The notes: generated by a model not told the origin, from the sequence alone. Positions 13,925 to 23,111 are shown, counted from the first letter of the stretch. The stretch: DNA of 30,794 nucleotides from a bacterium (GCA_947502805.1 CANNBR010000002.1:1-30794); one strand, 5' to 3'. Program-made: numbers and translations.

Positions 13925-15343
13925 ATGCAGACTGATCTTTTTATAGGAATTACTATTGCGCTCTTTGCTATCTATCTTCTAATTGGATACTTCACTTCTC
14001 ATAAAAATATTTCTTCAATTGATTATTTATTTGCAGGAAGATCATTAGGTGTTCCTGCAGTAACTGCAACATTACTAGCCGCTCAAGTTGGTGGAGGTAT
14101 GTTTTTAGGAACTGCGCAAAATCCCTTTCATGGGCTTTTATATATATTTGGGATTGCTCTTGGGCTTCTTATTCTTGGTCTTGGTCTTGCTGAGCGCGTA
14201 AGAGCTTTTAATGTAGGAACAGTTGGAGAAATTTTTGAAAAAACGTATCAATCAATTGCCCTTCACCACTTAAGTGGATTTCTTTCTGCCATCAGCCTTT
14301 TGGGTATTTTAATTGCACAAATTTTAGCTGCAAAATCAGTTCTTTTAACTTTTGCCGATATTCAAAGCGAGATGTTTTTACTTTGTTTTTGGCTAGGAAT
14401 TGTTGCATACACGATGATTGGCGGGCTTCACACTATCGTCATTACCGATTTTTTTCGCATCATTTTTATTATTCTCATTTTTTCTAGCATCTGCATTTAC
14501 AGCCTTCTTACTAGTCCTGTTTCTTTTTTTTCTCAACCAAATCTCTCTGCAATTGCTACCCTTTTTAATAAAACAGATATTGGATGGGCGCAAGCTTTGC
14601 GAATTATTTTAATTCCCGCTTTTTTCTGTCTTATTGAACACGATATTTCTCAAAAATTTTTTTCTGCCAGAACTCAAAAATTTGCAAGCATATCCGCCTT
14701 ATGCGCGAGTATTCTTTTGATACTTTTTTCATTCGTGCCTTTTTATTTTGGCATTCAAGGAAAATTACTTTTTCACACTCACCTAATAGGAGGGGTTAGC
14801 CCACTCTTACCTGTATTAACGGCACTCACTAGCACCTTTTTTTTCACTATGGCGCTCTGTGGTATCCTTGCTGCCATTACTTCAACATCTGACTCCATTT
14901 TATGTGCACTAAGCGGAATACTAACTAAGCCATTAAGCGCTCTTTTTTCAATACAACCAACAGTTTTTTTATCTCGTATGATTATTTTTTGTGCAGGACT
15001 AGCAACATTAGCTGCATCCTATTTATTTACCGAAAAAATTATTGAGGTACTTGTTGATAGTTACGAAATAAGCCTCTGTGCTATTTTTGTACCATTTATA
15101 GCAACTCTTTTTTTAAAAGACTTAAGGCCTCACGCAGCATGGGCAGCAACAATAACTGGTATCATGCTATTTTTACTCTTTAAGTTACCGGCAATCCACT
15201 ACCTTCCTGCCAAACTTACACATTTTACTGAGATACTTATTGCCTATGAACCTTATGCAACTTTTATCACCCTTTTCGGATCACTTATTGCCTATGGAAT
15301 TGGATTTGCCTTTTCGAAGAAAAATGTAGTCCAGATCAACTAA
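13925..15343 (+). CDS. Sodium:solute symporter (SSS family)
   Basis: 472-aa inner-membrane transporter with about 13 hydrophobic spans. The N-terminal region YLFAGRSLGVPAVTATLLAAQ followed closely by GGGMFLGTA is typical of the SSS/Na+-solute symporter superfamily, which uses the sodium gradient to import sugars, amino acids, vitamins or similar solutes. Further family features are the MIGGLHTIVITDFFR loop and the ALCGILAAITSTSDSIL segment with its Ser/Thr-rich Na-site helix. Substrate cannot be told. AAAGGT precedes the ATG. The promoter and first codons have a degraded copy at 9525-9602. The stop codon overlaps that of the convergent MEMO gene by 3 nt. Confidence 0.85.
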   Translation: MQTDLFIGITIALFAIYLLIGYFTSHKNISSIDYLFAGRSLGVPAVTATLLAAQVGGGMFLGTAQNPFHGLLYIFGIALGLLILGLGLAERVRAFNVGTVGEIFEKTYQSIALHHLSGFLSAISLLGILIAQILAAKSVLLTFADIQSEMFLLCFWLGIVAYTMIGGLHTIVITDFFRIIFIILIFSSICIYSLLTSPVSFFSQPNLSAIATLFNKTDIGWAQALRIILIPAFFCLIEHDISQKFFSARTQKFASISALCASILLILFSFVPFYFGIQGKLLFHTHLIGGVSPLLPVLTALTSTFFFTMALCGILAAITSTSDSILCALSGILTKPLSALFSIQPTVFLSRMIIFCAGLATLAASYLFTEKIIEVLVDSYEISLCAIFVPFIATLFLKDLRPHAAWAATITGIMLFLLFKLPAIHYLPAKLTHFTEILIAYEPYATFITLFGSLIAYGIGFAFSKKNVVQIN

Positions 15344-16695
15344 CAATAAGCCATTCCCGAATACTGTTTCGATTGCGCAATCATAGTTGTTCTTGTTTTA
15401 TTTCCACTCGGTTTTTCAGAGGTAATAACCGAAATCTGAACCTCAACATCCTGTAAATTGGCAAGAACAGTTCCTTGTATATTCTGTAACGATTGAACGC
15501 TCTGTTCTGCTTGACATATCACTGCCTTATAAAGGCTAGAGCTTTTACTTTTTTGTTGACTAATAAATGATGGGGCAGATTTTTTATACAATGAAAAAAA
15601 CAAATGCGAAGGTCTTTTTAATGTTGGAGTAATAATTGGAAGCAATAACTCTTGTGCAACTTCCTGCGTAATCTTGTTTTCCATTACGGTATAAGCAAGA
15701 TCGACAAGCGAGCGTCGTTCATATTCAGTTAGCATTGGAATAGGTCCAAGATGAGGTTTCCCGAATGCCATACCAACATAACTAACGCTATTCTTATGAT
15801 CATTCTTTTTTGAAGCTGAAGTGTCATACCCAATCAAATAAGGAACCTCATGCTCAAAAGCACCTTCTTCAAAAAGACCCAATAATACCGATAATGGATT
15901 TTTTCCACACACTGTAGATTCTGCTTCTGTGATATGTGTTAAAAATTGCGATAAAGAACGATTAAAAATCGGCTGCAATAATCCATTATCAAGCAATCTA
16001 ATGCGAAATGGGGTTGTTTGATCAAGCTTAAAAGGGATATTGTCAAAGCGTGGACCATAATGAGTAAAATCTGAGCTAACCACTACCACTGTCTCTTTAT
16101 CTAAGTATTTTTTTAATGCTTGTGAAACTTTTTTCACTTCACTTTCATCAAGGCTTCCCACAATTAAAGGAACAATTTTTGCCCGTGGAGCATACTCTTG
16201 AATAAGAGGTAGTTCTACTTCAAGAGCATGTTCTTTATAATGAGGATCTTTTTTAGATTCAGCAATCAATGAAAAAGGACTACCCAAACTTGCAAGCTCA
16301 CGAACCATTTTTGCATCAATAGGAATCACCCCTGAGTGCAATCGATATGAAGAATATGAGGGTAAAATAACCCCTTTAAAGGGCATATGATGAGAAGGAG
16401 CAAGCACTACAATGCGACGAACTTTTTTAGGATCAAGAAGACGAAAACAACCAGCAGCCAATGACCCTGAATAGCTTAATCCAGCATGCGGAACAATCAA
16501 AGCGCGAACTCCTGAAACCTGTGCGTTATACAAAGACTCCGCTTCATCATCAAGCTCTTTTAGTTTCTTTTTTAATTTTATTGGATCAGAAGGATACCAC
16601 TCATTAGAAAGATGAGCTTTTTTTGCATCAACCCCTGCATGAATACATGCTACCATCAAACTTATAAATAAAAAAAACGTTCTTTCTCTCTTCAT
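15340..16695 (-). CDS. Exported MEMO (AmmeMemoRadiSam B) protein fused to a degenerate AMMECR1-like domain
   Basis: 451 aa from ATG 16695. That start is preferred to the longer form from 16755 because AGAGGGA lies just before it and MKRERTFFLFISLMVACIHA is a clean signal peptide. The MEMO domain (about 30-330) keeps the presumed metal ligands: His70 (VPHAGLSYSG), His102 (LAPSHH), His212 (SSDFTHYG) and Cys263 (TVCGKNP). An AMMECR1-like domain (about 337-440) follows, with the YxAVI helix and the VEVQISVIT strand, but the family's hallmark RGCIG loop is missing. In prokaryotes these two proteins usually occur with a radical SAM enzyme, absent from this window. Export of a MEMO protein is unusual. 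Possible roles are periplasmic redox or metal chemistry or an extracytoplasmic hydrolase; unknown. Confidence 0.82.
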   Translation of the reverse strand: MKRERTFFLFISLMVACIHAGVDAKKAHLSNEWYPSDPIKLKKKLKELDDEAESLYNAQVSGVRALIVPHAGLSYSGSLAAGCFRLLDPKKVRRIVVLAPSHHMPFKGVILPSYSSYRLHSGVIPIDAKMVRELASLGSPFSLIAESKKDPHYKEHALEVELPLIQEYAPRAKIVPLIVGSLDESEVKKVSQALKKYLDKETVVVVSSDFTHYGPRFDNIPFKLDQTTPFRIRLLDNGLLQPIFNRSLSQFLTHITEAESTVCGKNPLSVLLGLFEEGAFEHEVPYLIGYDTSASKKNDHKNSVSYVGMAFGKPHLGPIPMLTEYERRSLVDLAYTVMENKITQEVAQELLLPIITPTLKRPSHLFFSLYKKSAPSFISQQKSKSSSLYKAVICQAEQSVQSLQNIQGTVLANLQDVEVQISVITSEKPSGNKTRTTMIAQSKQYSGMAYC

Positions 16696-16790
16696 TTTTC
16701 CCTCTTTTTTCACTATCCAGTCTTGCATTTTCAATTCTTTCATTGGTATAACCAATTTGTTGAAAAAGCACTACAGTTCGAGGAATTACT

Positions 16791-18209
16791 ATGAAACAAT
16801 TCTCTTTTTTCTTGCCAATCTTTCTTTTTAATACCTTCACCTTAATTGGAGTGGAAAGAACCACTACGCTACAAGATCAAATAAAAGAAAAAATAATTCA
16901 GGCGATAGAAGAAGTAGTAGAAAAAGTAGAACAAGTACTAGAAAAAAAAGAAACTGAACCTTGCCTTGTTACCATTTTTGTCCATGGCACACTAAGCCCT
17001 GTAAAAATTACACTTTCCACGATCAACGAAGTAATGCATAACAAAGTAGAAAATACTCTGTACTCAATAAGCCTTGAATATATGCGGGCCAATAAATATC
17101 TCTACCAAAATGCACCCACGCAAGGGCTTGGTCTTGAATACATCAACCCTCTTTATAATACCTGTAAATCAGGAGCTCATACCATCAGAGAACTGTTTGA
17201 AATCTCCGCCATTTTTTACAAAATAAAACCTGCTAATCGTCGCTATTATACTTTTGGCTGGAATGGTCTTTTAAATATGAAAGAACGTTTTGTTGAATCT
17301 GAAAAACTTTATAAAGACCTTACGCTAGAAGTAGCACGGTTACGAGCTAAAGGCCTTGAGCCAAGCATTACTATCATTGGCTACAGTCACGGAGGAAATG
17401 TTGCACTTAACCTGGCAAGAGTAAAACAAGAATCCACAAATCAACCACATTTTTCAATAGACAAACTGATTCTTCTTGCAACTCCTATTCAAAAAGAAAC
17501 TGATTATTTAGTAGGTGATGTTTCATTTTTTAAAAAATCTTACTTGTTCTATTCAAGTGAAGATAATGCACAAACTTTAGATTTTTTTTCAACCCAAAAG
17601 GAACTTTTTTCTCGAAAAAAAATAACAAGTAGATCACAATTCAAAGTACCAGACACCCTTACTCAAGTACAAATCAGACTGACTAAACGAATTAATAGAT
17701 CAAAGAAAACGAATGATGAGAATGCGGAAATAGAGGCTATTCTTTCAGAACCAAACATTCGCTGCATACACATGGATCCAAGCCATACAGAATTTTGGAA
17801 TCTTAAATGGGGAATGGAAAACTCATGGTACCGTACATCACTTCCTATTTCGCCACTTCCAGTTGTTGCATTTGTGCCAACTATTACCTATCTACTTGAG
17901 CATTTTGCAGCAGATACGCGTAAAATTACCTTTGATTATTGCCCTTCTGTTGGTGGCGCACGGTTGCTATCTAAAAAACCAAAGACTGCAATTTCGGTTC
18001 CTGTTTTAAATGACACCGTTATTAGCAACATGAAAAATCTGGTACTAAAATGTACCCCAGAAGATTTTTCACCAGAAGAACAGAATAAACAAGAAAAGCT
18101 TGCGCTAAAGCAAGCTTATGAAACACTTAAAAAAGATAAGAAAGCACTAAAGAAAAAATCACGCAAAAAGCTACTCACGTCCTATCTTGATCTATCTCGT
18201 AAAATGTAG
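16791..18209 (+). CDS. Exported alpha/beta hydrolase, lipase-like
   Basis: 472 aa. A signal peptide (about 1-20) is followed by a short coiled-coil (about 28-54, EVVEKVEQVLEKK) and an alpha/beta-hydrolase domain. VTIFVHGT (60-67) supplies the HG oxyanion region, and GYSHGG (197-202) is the nucleophile elbow with Ser199. Candidate acid and base residues are the Asp in KETDYLVGD and the His in MDPSHTEFW, but neither is certain. The C-terminal ~60 residues are strongly basic and helical (KKDKKALKKKSRKK). Divergent from the MEMO gene (95 bp between starts). Its 3' end overlaps convergent rsmA by 18 bp. It could be a secreted lipase, phospholipase or esterase acting on host lipids; that role is inference. 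Confidence 0.8.
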   Translation: MKQFSFFLPIFLFNTFTLIGVERTTTLQDQIKEKIIQAIEEVVEKVEQVLEKKETEPCLVTIFVHGTLSPVKITLSTINEVMHNKVENTLYSISLEYMRANKYLYQNAPTQGLGLEYINPLYNTCKSGAHTIRELFEISAIFYKIKPANRRYYTFGWNGLLNMKERFVESEKLYKDLTLEVARLRAKGLEPSITIIGYSHGGNVALNLARVKQESTNQPHFSIDKLILLATPIQKETDYLVGDVSFFKKSYLFYSSEDNAQTLDFFSTQKELFSRKKITSRSQFKVPDTLTQVQIRLTKRINRSKKTNDENAEIEAILSEPNIRCIHMDPSHTEFWNLKWGMENSWYRTSLPISPLPVVAFVPTITYLLEHFAADTRKITFDYCPSVGGARLLSKKPKTAISVPVLNDTVISNMKNLVLKCTPEDFSPEEQNKQEKLALKQAYETLKKDKKALKKKSRKKLLTSYLDLSRKM

Positions 18210-19016
18210 CCGGACAACTTCCCAAAGTTTTAAAAAATCAGCCATCGACATTTGCTGAGACCTTAAGTCTAAAACAGCTTCAGAAAATGTTTCCAATGGC
18301 ACATGCGTTTGCGCTAAATTATTTCGCAATGTTCGACGAGGATAAGCAAAACAAAATCTAATAAATTCCCAAAACTCTTTTTCTTGAGGAATCTCAGAAA
18401 CTGCTTTTTTACGAGTAAAAGAAATGAGTCGTGAAAAAACTTTTGGCTCTGGATAGAAACAGCTCGGTGCAACTTTAGAAAGCAACTTCCAATCAAAATA
18501 ATGTTGAAAGAACAAGGCTACATATCCATATCCTTTACCACGAGACTGAATGAGTTTTTGAGCAACTTCTTCTTGCATCATAAAAACACCTGAAGGAACA
18601 AGGTCCCCAAATTCTTTTATTTTATGCAAAATCGGAAAAGTCATGTGATACGGCAAATTCGAAAGCACAATCCACTCACTAGTAGCAGAAAGCATTTCTG
18701 GCTGCACTTGTAGAAAATCAGTTACATGCATTGTTAGCCGTGCATTAGCATAGGTATTTGAAACATGAGTGGCCCAAGAAGGGTCAATCTCAAAAACAAA
18801 AAGCCGTTTGGGCTTTTGCGCTAAAATAGATTTTGTTAAAAAACCATCTCCACACCCAATTTCAAATACCGAAGCATCTTTTATAACAACTGCATCAAGC
18901 ATATTTGTTGTAATTTGAGCATCGCGCAAAAAATACTGGCCATACTTCTTTTGAAGAGGAATTCCACCCGAAGATGGATATTTAGGAGATGGATATTTTG
19001 GTTTTTTTGATTTCAT
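18192..19016 (-). CDS. rsmA: 16S rRNA dimethyladenosine transferase (KsgA/RsmA)
   Basis: Dimethylates the two adjacent adenines in the 3' terminal helix of 16S rRNA, a late step in 30S assembly. 274 aa, normal length. Seen: KKYGQYFL (23-30, the family's GQ(N/H)FL box), SAM-binding FEIGCGDG (51-58), acidic FEID (75-78), the catalytic NLPY (120-123) and MQEEVAQKL. The C-terminal RNA-binding domain has the YPRRTLRNNL segment. A short Tyr-Pro-Ser-Pro-Lys N-terminal extension is unusual. It begins 3 nt after the mreB stop codon and is surely co-transcribed and perhaps translationally coupled. Confidence 0.94.
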   Translation of the reverse strand: MKSKKPKYPSPKYPSSGGIPLQKKYGQYFLRDAQITTNMLDAVVIKDASVFEIGCGDGFLTKSILAQKPKRLFVFEIDPSWATHVSNTYANARLTMHVTDFLQVQPEMLSATSEWIVLSNLPYHMTFPILHKIKEFGDLVPSGVFMMQEEVAQKLIQSRGKGYGYVALFFQHYFDWKLLSKVAPSCFYPEPKVFSRLISFTRKKAVSEIPQEKEFWEFIRFCFAYPRRTLRNNLAQTHVPLETFSEAVLDLRSQQMSMADFLKLWEVVRLHFTR

Positions 19017-19019
19017 AGG

Positions 19020-20081
19020 TTACGACATCAATACTTCACGGAAATTATCAAGCTCATCAAGAACCTTACCAGCACCCTTAACCACACAAAATAAAGGATC
19101 GTCTGCAACTTTTACAGGTAACCCAGTTTCTTTTGAAAGAAGAGATGCAAGCCCTTTGAGCAATGAACCACCACCAGCCATCACGATTCCACGATCAACT
19201 AAATCAGCACATAGTTCAGGCGGAGTACTTTCAAGGGCAAGGTGAACAACGTCGACGATACTTGCTACGGTTTCAAGCAATGCCTCATGCACCTCAGGAG
19301 CAGTCATGCTAATAACTTTTGGAACGCCAGTGACAAGATCACGACCTTTTACGCCACGAGCTGTATTTTCTAACTCAGCATCAAGCATAGCAGCGCCGAT
19401 TTCCATCTTTAAAATTTCTGCCGTACGTTCACCGATAAGAAGATTGTATTTACGCTTAACATACTGAACAATAGCACGATCCATTTCATCACCACCAACT
19501 CGAATAGACTGGCAAAATACCACTCCCTTCAAAGTAATAACAGCAACTTCAGTAGTGCCACCACCAATATCAACAATCATGCTTGCTTCAGGATCTTGTA
19601 CAGAAAGACCTGCTCCAATAGCAGCAGCCATCGGTTCCATAATAGGATAGACTTCACGCGCACCAGCTTGACGCGCAGATTCTTCAATCGCTCGCTTTTC
19701 AACTTGTGTAATGCCAGATGGCACTCCAATAACCATACGCGGACTAATAAGCGTTCTTCGATTGTTATGAACTGTACGAATAAAATGGCGCAACATACTT
19801 TCAGTCAATTCGAAATTTGCAATTACTCCATCACGCATAGGACGACAAGCAATAATGCTTTCAGGAGTTTTCCCCAACATTTCTTTTGCTTTTCTTCCAG
19901 CCGCAAGCACTTCATTAGTACCTGCACGCACTGCAACTACGGTTGGTTCATTTAAAATGATACCGCGCCCAGGAACATATATCACTGTATTAGCTGTTCC
20001 TAAATCAATAGCCATATCAGTTGAAAAAAAGTTGAAAAGACGATTCGCGGAAAAAAAATTTTTTATTTTACTAGCACTCAT
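19020..20081 (-). CDS. mreB: Rod-shape actin MreB
   Basis: ATP-binding actin homologue that organises lateral cell-wall synthesis under the inner membrane. 353 aa. The N-terminus (KNFFSANRLFNFFS) is a plausible membrane-binding amphipathic helix. Phosphate 1 motif DLGTANT (26-32), RPMRDGVIA (about 80-88), phosphate 2 VDIGGGTTEVAVI (about 168-180) and the adenosine motif AGGGSLLKG are all intact. mreC and mreD do not follow; the gene lies between an outer-membrane beta-barrel-like gene (19-nt gap) and rsmA (3-nt gap). With the PBP, UppS and GlmU it implies active wall growth. Confidence 0.96.
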   Translation of the reverse strand: MSASKIKNFFSANRLFNFFSTDMAIDLGTANTVIYVPGRGIILNEPTVVAVRAGTNEVLAAGRKAKEMLGKTPESIIACRPMRDGVIANFELTESMLRHFIRTVHNNRRTLISPRMVIGVPSGITQVEKRAIEESARQAGAREVYPIMEPMAAAIGAGLSVQDPEASMIVDIGGGTTEVAVITLKGVVFCQSIRVGGDEMDRAIVQYVKRKYNLLIGERTAEILKMEIGAAMLDAELENTARGVKGRDLVTGVPKVISMTAPEVHEALLETVASIVDVVHLALESTPPELCADLVDRGIVMAGGGSLLKGLASLLSKETGLPVKVADDPLFCVVKGAGKVLDELDNFREVLMS

Positions 20082-20100
20082 GTTTTATCACTCATTATTT

Positions 20101-21405
20101 TTAAAAATGGAACGAAATCCCCAATGAAATTATGTTCGTTTTACTTACTTTTTCTTCTATCAAAAGATTAATCGGAATATCCCACTCAAATACTATATGA
20201 GGCCGAATACCTTCATCTTTTGTTAGTTTATCAGGATCATAAAAAATCGTCGCTATAATATATTCTGCAGACCATTTTGACTTTTCATAAAGTCCATCAA
20301 TTAAATAACTTCCACTATTTCCTCTGAGCCCACCAAGAGTTGATGGTATTGTTTTATCAGCTCGTTCATCGGTCCATACATCACCACCATGAATAGCCAT
20401 ACAATACTGTACTCCTGCTCCAAACCCATCACGTAAATCATGCATAGTAAAAGCTGGAGTAAAAAGAAAAGAAGCTCCTGGATCTATATTAACAAGACCT
20501 TCTAAGGCGCCCCACAATACTGGTTCATGATTAACAGGCATTCTACTAATTTGAGTTTTGGCCAATCGTTTACTTACTTGTAATCTAAAACTCAACTCCC
20601 AATCTTCCTTGATCTCAAACATGCTTTCGGCACCCCAGTAAAAACCAGTATGACCATTACCGCCAAAAGGAACTGAAGCTGGATTTCTTGGATCACGTTT
20701 AACACCTGAAGGAATAAGTATACCTGTAAAAACACCACCATCAACCTTACGGCACTTCAAGCGATATTCAGTCAAAAAGCCATAACGTAGATGAAGTTCA
20801 GTATCAGTAAATCCAGATTCTGACCATTGCGCATCTGTAAACCCCAAAAGAGCTTGCATTTCTCGCCGTTGCGCATCTAATTGCTCTTCCTGACTCGGCG
20901 TTAATCCCAAATCCATTAAAGGATTACTGTCATAAATACTGCCTTGTTTTCTGCCTGTAGGAATTGTAAACCTTTGATCAGAGGTCAGATGCATAATCGA
21001 TGTAGTAATTCCAACAGAAAATCCTTTTTTAGACCCATACTCGAATTGAAAGTAGGCCCCCTGTCCTTCCATTTTACCTTTGACATCCCAAGCGATAGAT
21101 CGTTGTAATTGCCATTGCGCAAGAAGCGGAGTTGTTTTACCAATAATTCCAAGTGCATCACTTAATTGTTTTTGATCATAAATACCCCAGATTTCTGGAA
21201 TACCTATACGCTCTATTGATTCGTTACCGCGAGCACTACTTGCTGTAACAAAAAATGCACCTGCATCAAATATCGAACGCTTTTGTAAAGTACGTTCGTA
21301 CATATGCGGATACCACGGAAAATAACGACTATCAGCAACGCTTGCTTTAAGCCCTGCTACCCCAGTTAGTAGCACGAAAATACTAAGAAGTTGTTTTTTT
21401 GTCAT
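20101..21405 (-). CDS. Probable outer-membrane beta-barrel protein
   Basis: 434 aa with a signal peptide (about 1-21, cleavage near LKA/SV). The mature part is rich in alternating hydrophobic/polar strands with many aromatics (ISWG/YFQFEYGSKKG-like strands) and ends in the strand ISLGISFHF. A terminal Phe is the hallmark recognised by the BAM machinery. I recognise no named porin family. It is the first gene of the leftward set with mreB and rsmA, behind a likely promoter at 21451-21478. Co-expression of an outer-membrane protein with mreB suggests an envelope role, but that is only context. Confidence 0.68.
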   Translation of the reverse strand: MTKKQLLSIFVLLTGVAGLKASVADSRYFPWYPHMYERTLQKRSIFDAGAFFVTASSARGNESIERIGIPEIWGIYDQKQLSDALGIIGKTTPLLAQWQLQRSIAWDVKGKMEGQGAYFQFEYGSKKGFSVGITTSIMHLTSDQRFTIPTGRKQGSIYDSNPLMDLGLTPSQEEQLDAQRREMQALLGFTDAQWSESGFTDTELHLRYGFLTEYRLKCRKVDGGVFTGILIPSGVKRDPRNPASVPFGGNGHTGFYWGAESMFEIKEDWELSFRLQVSKRLAKTQISRMPVNHEPVLWGALEGLVNIDPGASFLFTPAFTMHDLRDGFGAGVQYCMAIHGGDVWTDERADKTIPSTLGGLRGNSGSYLIDGLYEKSKWSAEYIIATIFYDPDKLTKDEGIRPHIVFEWDIPINLLIEEKVSKTNIISLGISFHF

Positions 21406-21450
21406 AGCAACCTGCGGTGATAAACCTATTTCTAAAACTATAGGATCATA

Positions 21451-21478
21451 AGATTAGTGGCTTACGCCGCTTAGTCAA
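21451..21478 (-). promoter_or_regulatory. Possible promoter of the beta-barrel-mreB-rsmA unit
   Basis: On the minus strand TTGACT (21478-21473), 16-nt spacer, TAATCT (21456-21451), about 45 nt upstream of the start codon. Only the -35 is a strong match. Confidence 0.45.
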
Positions 21479-21592
21479 GCTCAACACAATAATTTCACGC
21501 AATTCAAACCCATTATCTGCCCTCTCCAAAGCTCTTATCGCAAAAACAATTCTCCGATACTGCCATTCTTGGTAAATGCTTTACGTAGAAAT

Positions 21593-21625
21593 AAAAAACC
21601 GACCACTTTTACCTGGCCGGTTTTT
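21593..21625. terminator. Bidirectional rho-independent terminator
   Basis: AAAACCG-a-CCA (21595-21605) pairs with TGG-c-CGGTTTT (21614-21624), one internal mismatch, with A- and T-runs on the outside so it can act on both strands. It ends the leftward gene 21693-22460. Confidence 0.7.
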
Positions 21626-21692
21626 ATGTATATCTCTATTAAAAAAATCTTATGGTTTTTTTTACTGATGACAACGAAAGAAGATTAAAAGC

Positions 21693-22460
21693 TCATGGCT
21701 TAGAAGGTGTTTTAATAGGTAATGGTCTAACAAGTAATGGTCTAATAGGTGGTGTTAATGCTCCTGTTGTTTCAGAAGGTACCGCAGGAATTGCCCTACG
21801 AGTTGCCACAGGAGTTGCTACTGACCCTATAAACGCTGCTGGTTTTCCTAATACACCTCCTACTTTACCAATAGAAGGAAGGAGTTCGGATACTAAAGGG
21901 GATGAATGTCTTCTTGTAGAAGCAGCAACAGTTGGCGCACTAATTGCACCGGCTCTTGAAGCAGAAACAAGCAATGGTAGAGATGCTGCAGTTGTTTCGC
22001 GAGAAGCAATAGTTGATGCACTGAATTTTTGAGTAAAAGCAAATAATGGCAGAGGTGCAATAATTGATGCTGGAGCCATAGCACTTATTTCGCGAGAAGG
22101 AATAGTGAAAATCTTATTATTCGGTGAAAAACTTACACTTCTTCTTGATGAGTCACAGGTGCTTGTTCCCAACGAACTACTATTTCTTCCACTACTAAGG
22201 TCCTTGCTTGATCTTTGTTCTTCAGCCAATAGTCTCACATAGCTACTTCTTATTGCCATTAATCTCATTTTCGATATTTTATTTTCAGGATTATCTGGTA
22301 ATAAATCTAGCTCGATTACACGATCTACTAGATCGTCAATTTCCTGTGCTAGCCATTCTTCCGAATACACACCCTTTGCTTCTTGCTGTTCTGCCGAAAA
22401 AGCAGGTCCAACAGTCACTAACAACATACCTAACATAATTATTTTATAATGATTTTTCAT
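21693..22460 (-). CDS. Exported Ser/Ala/Pro-rich protein, unknown
   Basis: 255 aa from ATG 22460, chosen because AAAGGGCGG lies just before it and it begins the signal peptide MKNHYKIIMLGMLLVTVGPAFSA; a longer ORF start at 22550 adds an unlikely leader. Residues about 25-90 form a short, probably helical domain (YSEEWLAQEIDDLVDRVIELD). From about 90 to the end it is low-complexity, Ser/Thr/Ala/Pro-rich with scattered Arg, as in disordered secreted or surface proteins. No known family. It sits between a terminator (21593) and a palindrome (22521), so it is probably monocistronic. Confidence 0.65.
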   Translation of the reverse strand: MKNHYKIIMLGMLLVTVGPAFSAEQQEAKGVYSEEWLAQEIDDLVDRVIELDLLPDNPENKISKMRLMAIRSSYVRLLAEEQRSSKDLSSGRNSSSLGTSTCDSSRRSVSFSPNNKIFTIPSREISAMAPASIIAPLPLFAFTQKFSASTIASRETTAASLPLLVSASRAGAISAPTVAASTRRHSSPLVSELLPSIGKVGGVLGKPAAFIGSVATPVATRRAIPAVPSETTGALTPPIRPLLVRPLPIKTPSKP

Positions 22461-22520
22461 AGGTCCGCCCTTTTCATAAAAATTAAATAAAAAAATAATA
22501 AGCCCACAAAAATCATCCTT

Positions 22521-22539
22521 GATTTTGTCAGACAAAATC
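22521..22539. promoter_or_regulatory. Palindrome upstream of the Ser-rich exported gene, possible operator
   Basis: GATTTTGT (22521-22528) and ACAAAATC (22532-22539) form a perfect 8-bp dyad with a 3-nt centre, about 60-80 nt upstream of the start codon. It may be a regulator site. No regulator gene is nearby. Confidence 0.3.
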
Positions 22540-22800
22540 ACATCGCCCATTAAAAGGACGGTGTGCTAAAAAATAAGTTTTATTATCTCTCCATTTATTA
22601 AGAAACAATTTTACTATATTCATAATAGCATTTTTTTAATAAAACTACAACAGGGCGGTGCTTCTATATGAAATAAGCTTCCGTGATAGATCTCGATGTG
22701 ATGCTTGCTAAGCGAAATAGGCGAAGCAAATGAAAAGATCTCTATGCACATTTTTTTCACTCAACTTAATTTCTTTATTGGACCCAGGCATCGCCATCCA

Positions 22801-22900
22801 ACTTCGTTAAAACTACGTTGTGATCTTCGAGGCTAAGGCGTGATCTTCGAGGCTAAGGCGTGGTCTTCGAAACTATGTCATGATCTTTGAGCCTATGCCG
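22801..22900. repeat. 20-bp tandem repeat, about four to five units
   Basis: TGATCTTCGAGGCTAAGGCG is present twice exactly (22821-22840 and 22841-22860), followed by two diverged units (22861-22880 and 22881-22900) and preceded by one weak unit (22801-22820). The unit length is not a multiple of three and no ORF runs through it. Confidence 0.8.
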
Positions 22901-22952
22901 GGCATAGACTGGATCCCCAATGCTCACTTCGTATCGCTGGGGACGACGTCGT
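22893..22952 (-). repeat. Dispersed structured repeat, short copy D, with a perfect 7-bp hairpin
   Basis: CTATGCC (22893-22899) and GGCATAG (22901-22907) form a perfect hairpin with a one-base centre. Immediately after come CTGGATCCCC and GCTGGGGACGACGTC, the reverse form of the GTCGTCCCCAGCG...GGATCCAG element without its internal hairpin. Confidence 0.65.
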
Positions 22953-23111
22953 GTGGAAAAGCGTTCCGCTAAAGCGCAGCGGTATCTATAGCTAACTTCG
23001 AAAACTTCGACACAATACTTGAGCTTATTTCTTCACAAAAGTGTACCCACCAGAAATCGGTTCGCTATAATACCAACAAAGCCTCTAAAATTAATCTTAT
23101 AATTCTCATGC

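Noticed and set aside
21652..22032. 126-aa plus-strand ORF over the Ser-rich exported gene
   Set aside because: Antisense to low-complexity sequence; the minus strand has the ribosome binding site, signal peptide and terminator.
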